Origin: Halichoerus grypus
Lineage: Eukaryota > Chordata > Mammalia > Carnivora > Phocidae
Assembly (NCBI RefSeq): GCF_964656455.1
Contig: NC_135716.1
Location: 106,052,389 to 106,116,388, forward strand
Direction: 5' to 3'
Length of the DNA: 64,000 nucleotides
Positions 59,758 through 64,000 of the stretch are shown piece after piece. Position numbers and translations under genes: made by a program. The notes below the pieces were generated by a model. That model did not search any database and was not told where the DNA came from. It saw nothing but the letters and a program-made list of their open reading frames with translations. Each line of letters starts with the position of its first letter. Within the stretch, counting starts at the first letter, position 1.

Positions 59758-60837
59758 ACTCAACACCCAAAGAACAAATGATCCAATCAAGAAATGGGCA
59801 AAAGACAAGAACAGACATTTTTCCAAAGAAGACATCCAAATGGCCAACAGACCCATGAAAAAGTGCTCAACATCACTCAGCATCAGGGAAATCCAAATCA
59901 AAACCTCCATGAGATACCACCTCACGCCAGTCAAAATGGCTAAAATTAACAAGTCAGGAAACAAGAGATGTTGGCGGGGATGCGGAGAAAGGGGAACCCT
60001 CCTACACTGTTGGTGGGAATGCAAGCTGGTGCAGCCACTCTGGAAAACAGTATGGAGGTTCCTCAAAAAGTTGAAAATAGAGCTGCCCTATGACCCAGCA
60101 ACTGCACTACTGGGTATTTATCCCAAAGATACAAATGTAGGGATCCAAAGGGGTACGTGCACCCCAATGTTTATAGCAGCAATGTCCACAATAGCCAAAC
60201 TATGGAAAGAGCCAAGATGTCCATCGACAGATGAATGGATAAAGAAGATGTGGTATATATATACAATGGAATATTATGCAGCCATCAAAAGGAATGAAAT
60301 CTTGCCATTTGCAACAATGTGGATGGAACTAGAGGGTATTATGCTGAGCGAAATAAGTCAATCAGAGAAGACATGTATCATATGATCTCACTGATATGAG
60401 GAATTCTTAATCTCAGGAAACAAACTGAGGGTTGCTGGAGTGGTGGGGGGTGGGAGGCATGGGGTGGCTGGGTGACAGACATTGGGGAGGGTATGTGCTA
60501 TGGTGAGCGCTGTGAATTGTGTAAGACTGTTGAATCACAGAACTGTACCTCTGAAACAAATAATACATTATATGTTAAAAAAAAAAAAAAGAAGATAATA
60601 GGAAGGGAGAAATGAAGGGGGGTAAATCGGTGGGGGAGATGAACCATGAGAGACTATGGACTCTGAGAAACAAACTGAGGGTTCTAGAGGGGAGGGGGGG
60701 ATGGGTTAGCCTGGTGATGGGTATTAAAGAGGGCACGTACTGCATGGAGCACTGGGTGTTATACGCAAACAATGAATCATGGAACACTACATCAAAAACT
60801 AATGATGTAATGTATGGTGATTAACATAATCAAAAAA
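59758..60837 (+). mobile_element. Young 5'-truncated L1 with two-module 3' UTR
   Basis: A perfect 14 bp duplication aaaagtaactaggg (59744-59757, 60838-60851) encloses about 1.08 kb. An ORF2 C-terminal frame (59840-60385) keeps the C-x3-C-x7-H-x4-C motif (CWRGC...LLHCWWEC) and ends early in SEKTCII after an apparent one-base loss. The 3' UTR has a first module ending 'atacattatatgttaaaa' with an internal poly(A) (60577-60590). A second module follows ('gagactatggactctgagaa', 'gcatggagcactgggtgtta', 'atgtatggtgattaacataa'). The frame is a fossil piece, not a host gene. Confidence 0.92.
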
Positions 60838-61134
60838 AAAAGTAACTAGGGCTTGTTAGAAAAAGGACTGAGGACAAGAAAAGTATAAGAAGAGCCTGGA
60901 ATGTTTTGTTGTATGAGAAAGAATGATGGGAGCATGTCAAAAGGGAAAAAAACAGCTTGAAGACTGCCTTATTAGCCAAATTGGGGGCAATCTGCATATT
61001 AAAATACACAGTGATAGTAACGGACTTACTGACTAACATAGAAAACCACAACCACACACACACAACACACATACACAAATCAATTGGAAGTTTAAAGTAT
61101 GATAACGAATGGTACGATTATATAGTCTCAAAGT

Positions 61135-61765
61135 AGCTCTGCACAAAGTGTTAATTACCTACAAAGGGAAAGGAGTGATTTTACAGTGGAGAAGCTGGGC
61201 AGACATCACCTTCATCAACTGATCGAAGAGGACATTGTCATTAATGGGCCAAATAAAAATCCTGTGCTACCTGACAGAGATCAATGAAAAGATCACAGCA
61301 TCACTTGAGCAATATCCCTGTCAAAGATTGATAATTTAAATCTAACCATAAGGAAAAACCAAACAAGTTGGTATTGGAGGTATTCTGCACGATAACTAGC
61401 CTCTAAAATGTAATGGTCATGAAAGTCAAGGAAAGATGAAAGACCCGTTACAGACTGAAGAAGACATGTAACTAAATGCTGTCAATAACATTACAGAACC
61501 CTGGCAAAATCTGAATGGGGTCTGAGCATTAGATGAAAGTCATGTTCCCATGATAATTTCCTGATACTGCTAGTTGTATTATGGCTATGTAGAAGAGTGT
61601 CCTTGTTTGTAAGAAACATGCACCATCAAGGAGTCCTGAGTATAAGGATTGCAATTTACTTTCCAGTGGCTCAAGGGAGGGGGGGGGAGGTGGTGGGGTG
61701 TGTGTGTGAGATTTTTGAGCTGTACTTACAACTTTTCTATAAGTCAATTCAAGATTTAAAAAATA
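61135..61765. mobile_element. Old dispersed mammalian repeat, family uncertain
   Basis: 'gtgttaattacctacaaagg', 'aggagtgattttacagtgga', 'catcaactgatcgaagagga', 'aatttcctgatactgctagt' and 'acaacttttctataagtcaa' recur widely in mammalian DNA as I know it. I cannot name the family. Confidence 0.45.
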
Positions 61766-61779
61766 CCAAACTTACAAGC

Positions 61780-62330
61780 ACACAACATTTCGCATCACAA
61801 GTCTTCCCTGCTTGGAACTTGTCGGTGGCTCCCCACAGCAACTAGAATAAAACCCAAGACCTATGTGTTTTTATCCTGCTTGCTTGGTCCTCATCCCCAG
61901 CCTCCACCCCTTCGTTTTCTATATTCCAGCTACACTAGCTGTGACTAAGCTCCTGGAACGTGCAGAGCTCGCTTTGCATGGATTCTTCTTAGAACACTTG
62001 TGTCCAGATCTTGGAATGATTGCCCCTTATCAGCATTCACCTGTTCTCTCAATGTTACCTTTTCAGAAAGGCCTTCTCTTCCCTTCCTGGTATTCTCTAT
62101 CGCATCGCCCAGGTTCAGTCCCTTCATAATTTATTAAATTATTTAATTTAATTTAAATTTACTATTATTAAATTTTTTTAATTTGGTTATCAAATTATCA
62201 TAGTCATTTATTATTTTTTCCTTTTTTTCAGTATCCCCCAACTAGACTGCTATCACCTTTAAGGACAGGGGCTTTGTCGGTCTCCATCCCTGCAATTTCC
62301 CCACAGCCAAGTGCCTGGAGAGGGAAGCAG
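61780..62330 (+). mobile_element. L2 LINE 3' portion
   Basis: 'ggtggctccccacagcaact', 'ctatattccagctacactag', 'acgtgcagagctcgctttgc', 'cttttcagaaaggccttctc', 'cctttaaggacaggggcttt' and 'agccaagtgcctggagagg' follow the L2 order. An AT-rich expansion lies at 62128-62225. Confidence 0.78.
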
Positions 62331-62359
62331 CTAATAACTCTTGGCTGACTGACAACCTA

Positions 62360-62490
62360 GGCTTTGATTTTCTCATCTACAAAATGGGAATAAACTACTA
62401 CTGAACTTGTAGTATTATACATTGAATAATATATGCAAATGATTAGCACAGTGCCCAGCACACAACAGGTACTAAATAGATGCAAAATAT
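62360..62490 (+). mobile_element. MIR SINE
   Basis: 'gattttctcatctacaaaat', 'gggaataaactactactgaa' and 'gcacagtgcccagcacacaa'. Confidence 0.68.
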
Positions 62491-62939
62491 GCATAGACAA
62501 TGGAAAGCGCTAGTTTGGGTCTAGAAACTCTTTGAAAGTTGAATGGTGCTTTGATAGGGTATCTCTCCCTAAATTTACTGCCCTATTGACTATGATTTAA
62601 TAGAGAGAAAATGCTTCCTTTCCAAAGCCTAGAAATATAACAAATCAAAATGCACTTAATTTAGTGATCCAGCACTGTGCTGGAAGAAAAACTACTGGTT
62701 CTATTCTTCATGGAAATATAATTTTTTTTTATTTTTAGTAGTGCTATTTAAATGATTCATACTTTAAATAACATGTTTTATGGTACCATTGTATCTTCCC
62801 TAACATATTATTCTTTTATACTTTCTTCCTCTAACTTACCAAAATTTTTACTGACACAAGCTCTAGATCTATAAACATTAATTCATCTTCAAAAAAATTT
62901 TCTTCAAAGTAAGCATCATTTCTGCATGTTCATGGATAA

Positions 62940-63035
62940 AGAGTAATTAATGTCTGATTAAGGTCACAAGTTAAGTAAAAGTGAATCAGAGCCCTCTCCA
63001 GGCTTCAGACTCCCAGTGTGTTATTGCTCTAAGCA
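62940..63035 (-). mobile_element. MIR fragment
   Basis: 'gattaaggtcacaagttaag' and 'cagagccctctccaggcttc' are in reverse MIR order. Confidence 0.5.
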
Positions 63036-63039
63036 TAAT

Positions 63040-63130
63040 CAAATATTTATTGAGGGCCTAGGCCAGGCCGGGAGTGAAAGAGATATGTAAGACAGACCCT
63101 TAGGACACATTTCTTACTAACAAAAAGTCT
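63040..63130 (-). mobile_element. L2 3' end fragment
   Basis: 'caaatatttattgagggcct' and 'aggccaggccgggagtgaaa'. Confidence 0.5.
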
Positions 63131-64000
63131 AAATTAAAAGGAAATTGAATCTATTTTGAGTTTCTATATGGGACAGCTATTTAAACTATTATATCTATGG
63201 TGGGCAGAACTCCACAGACCAAACCACAAATCCACAAGGACACCGTTAAGTAGAATTTCTTAAATCCTGAGAAGACAGGACTAGAATTTTAAACCACTTC
63301 TTTCACTTACCCATTTGTTACTTTTTCTGTTGCAGTTAAGACAGTGGGGGAAAAAAATGTTTGGAGAGAAAGACAGGAGCTAACAATCTTCCTTTAGAAA
63401 ATCATCTACAACAATGTTACACTGCCTCGTTTTTCTACAGCCTTCCATTGTCTCCTCCCTCCTTCTACCCTCACCCACCACAAGCATACACAAGCCTCAT
63501 TCATCAAGACTGTAGGTTTATGTGTTCTTTTTTTCAAATCAGTAAACATTAAGATGTAATACATTCCCTAAGCAAATTTCATAGGTAAAAATTTCTGGAA
63601 GTCATACAAGTTTCTCACTTCACCTTCAGATATCTCCTGACTAATTTTCGTGGTTAACAGTTAATATGAGCCTGCCAGCGTTCAGATTTGTGTTCACAAC
63701 AGACATGCTAGTGTTTATGGATTCAAAAAAAAAAAGTGACTAAAACATGGTTTTTCGTCATAAATATGTTATAAAAAATGTGTTGATCTTTTAGTTGATT
63801 TGAAATACTTTAGTTCTTTTTATTGATGTTTCTCACTTGTTCCATATTAGATTTGAAATGGCTTCAAAAGTTACACTCTACAACTGGCTTAAACCCTGTA
63901 AGTAAATAAAGGCATTAGTGCAGAGGGAAAATAAGAGTAGGGAAAAACATGGTTAAAGCCAGGGGTGAGGATGACACACAAAAGACACACTTACTTGCCA
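63131..64000. other. No gene recognised
   Basis: AT-rich intronic DNA to the window end. No SNX7 exon recognised here. Confidence 0.35.

Larger units (their letters stand above)
40186..64000 (-). other. SNX7: SNX7 upstream intron, incomplete at window end
   Basis: No sequence encoding the segment of SNX7 that should precede LTEEIGKLEDK was recognised between 40186 and 64000, so the preceding exon probably lies outside the window. A very short exon could have been missed by eye. Confidence 0.6.

Noticed and set aside
59840..60385. 181-codon frame as a host gene
   Set aside because: It is the C-terminal part of L1 ORF2 within a 5'-truncated L1 bounded by a target-site duplication.

Overview
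This is vertebrate nuclear DNA from a carnivoran mammal. It is AT-rich and CpG-poor, packed with interspersed repeats, and has no dense coding. Fifteen tRNA-Lys-derived carnivore SINEs (head 'gcgcctgggtggctcag', CT-rich tail, then 'aaataaataaaatctt') place it in Carnivora. None shows the canid-specific SINEC_Cf head as I know it, and several match the type I associate with bears and seals. I therefore read it as a non-canid caniform (arctoid), with the genus undecided.

The one gene I can support is on the minus strand: the 3' end of SNX7, a PX-BAR sorting nexin. The penultimate coding exon is at 40033-40185 (51 codons, consensus splice sites, phase 0 at both ends). The terminal exon has its coding part at 17704-17790 (28 codons plus TGA). 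A 3' UTR follows, with an AATAAA signal at 17375-17380 and a GU-rich element beyond it. Intron 17791-40032 is about 22 kb. From 40186 to the window end I found no further exon, so this is taken as the preceding intron. Everything below about 17350 is downstream intergenic DNA.

Layout: 1-17350 is intergenic, with SINEs, MIR/L2 relics, hAT fossils, L1 pieces at 2758-3268 and 13793-15165, and a small insertion made of the 5' end of U6 snRNA at 1875-1899. Within the 22 kb intron an ancient L1 occupies about 20041-25990. It has been invaded by an MLT1-type LTR (itself split by a younger L1), two more L1 3' ends and three SINEs. The middle of the window (26-40 kb) is repeat-poor, with one SINE, a Tigger MITE, a hAT MITE and an LTR inside an L2. 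The 40-64 kb part holds a 2.7 kb L1 with an internal deletion (44766-47480), older L1s at 51070-51720 and 54920-56815, and a young L1 with a two-module 3' UTR (59758-60837).

Every orientable L1 in the window is on the plus strand, antisense to SNX7. I found no novel multi-gene system. The points most worth following are the U6 micro-insertion, the L1 with a spliced-looking structure, the composite L1 3' UTR and the small C-terminal extension of SNX7.
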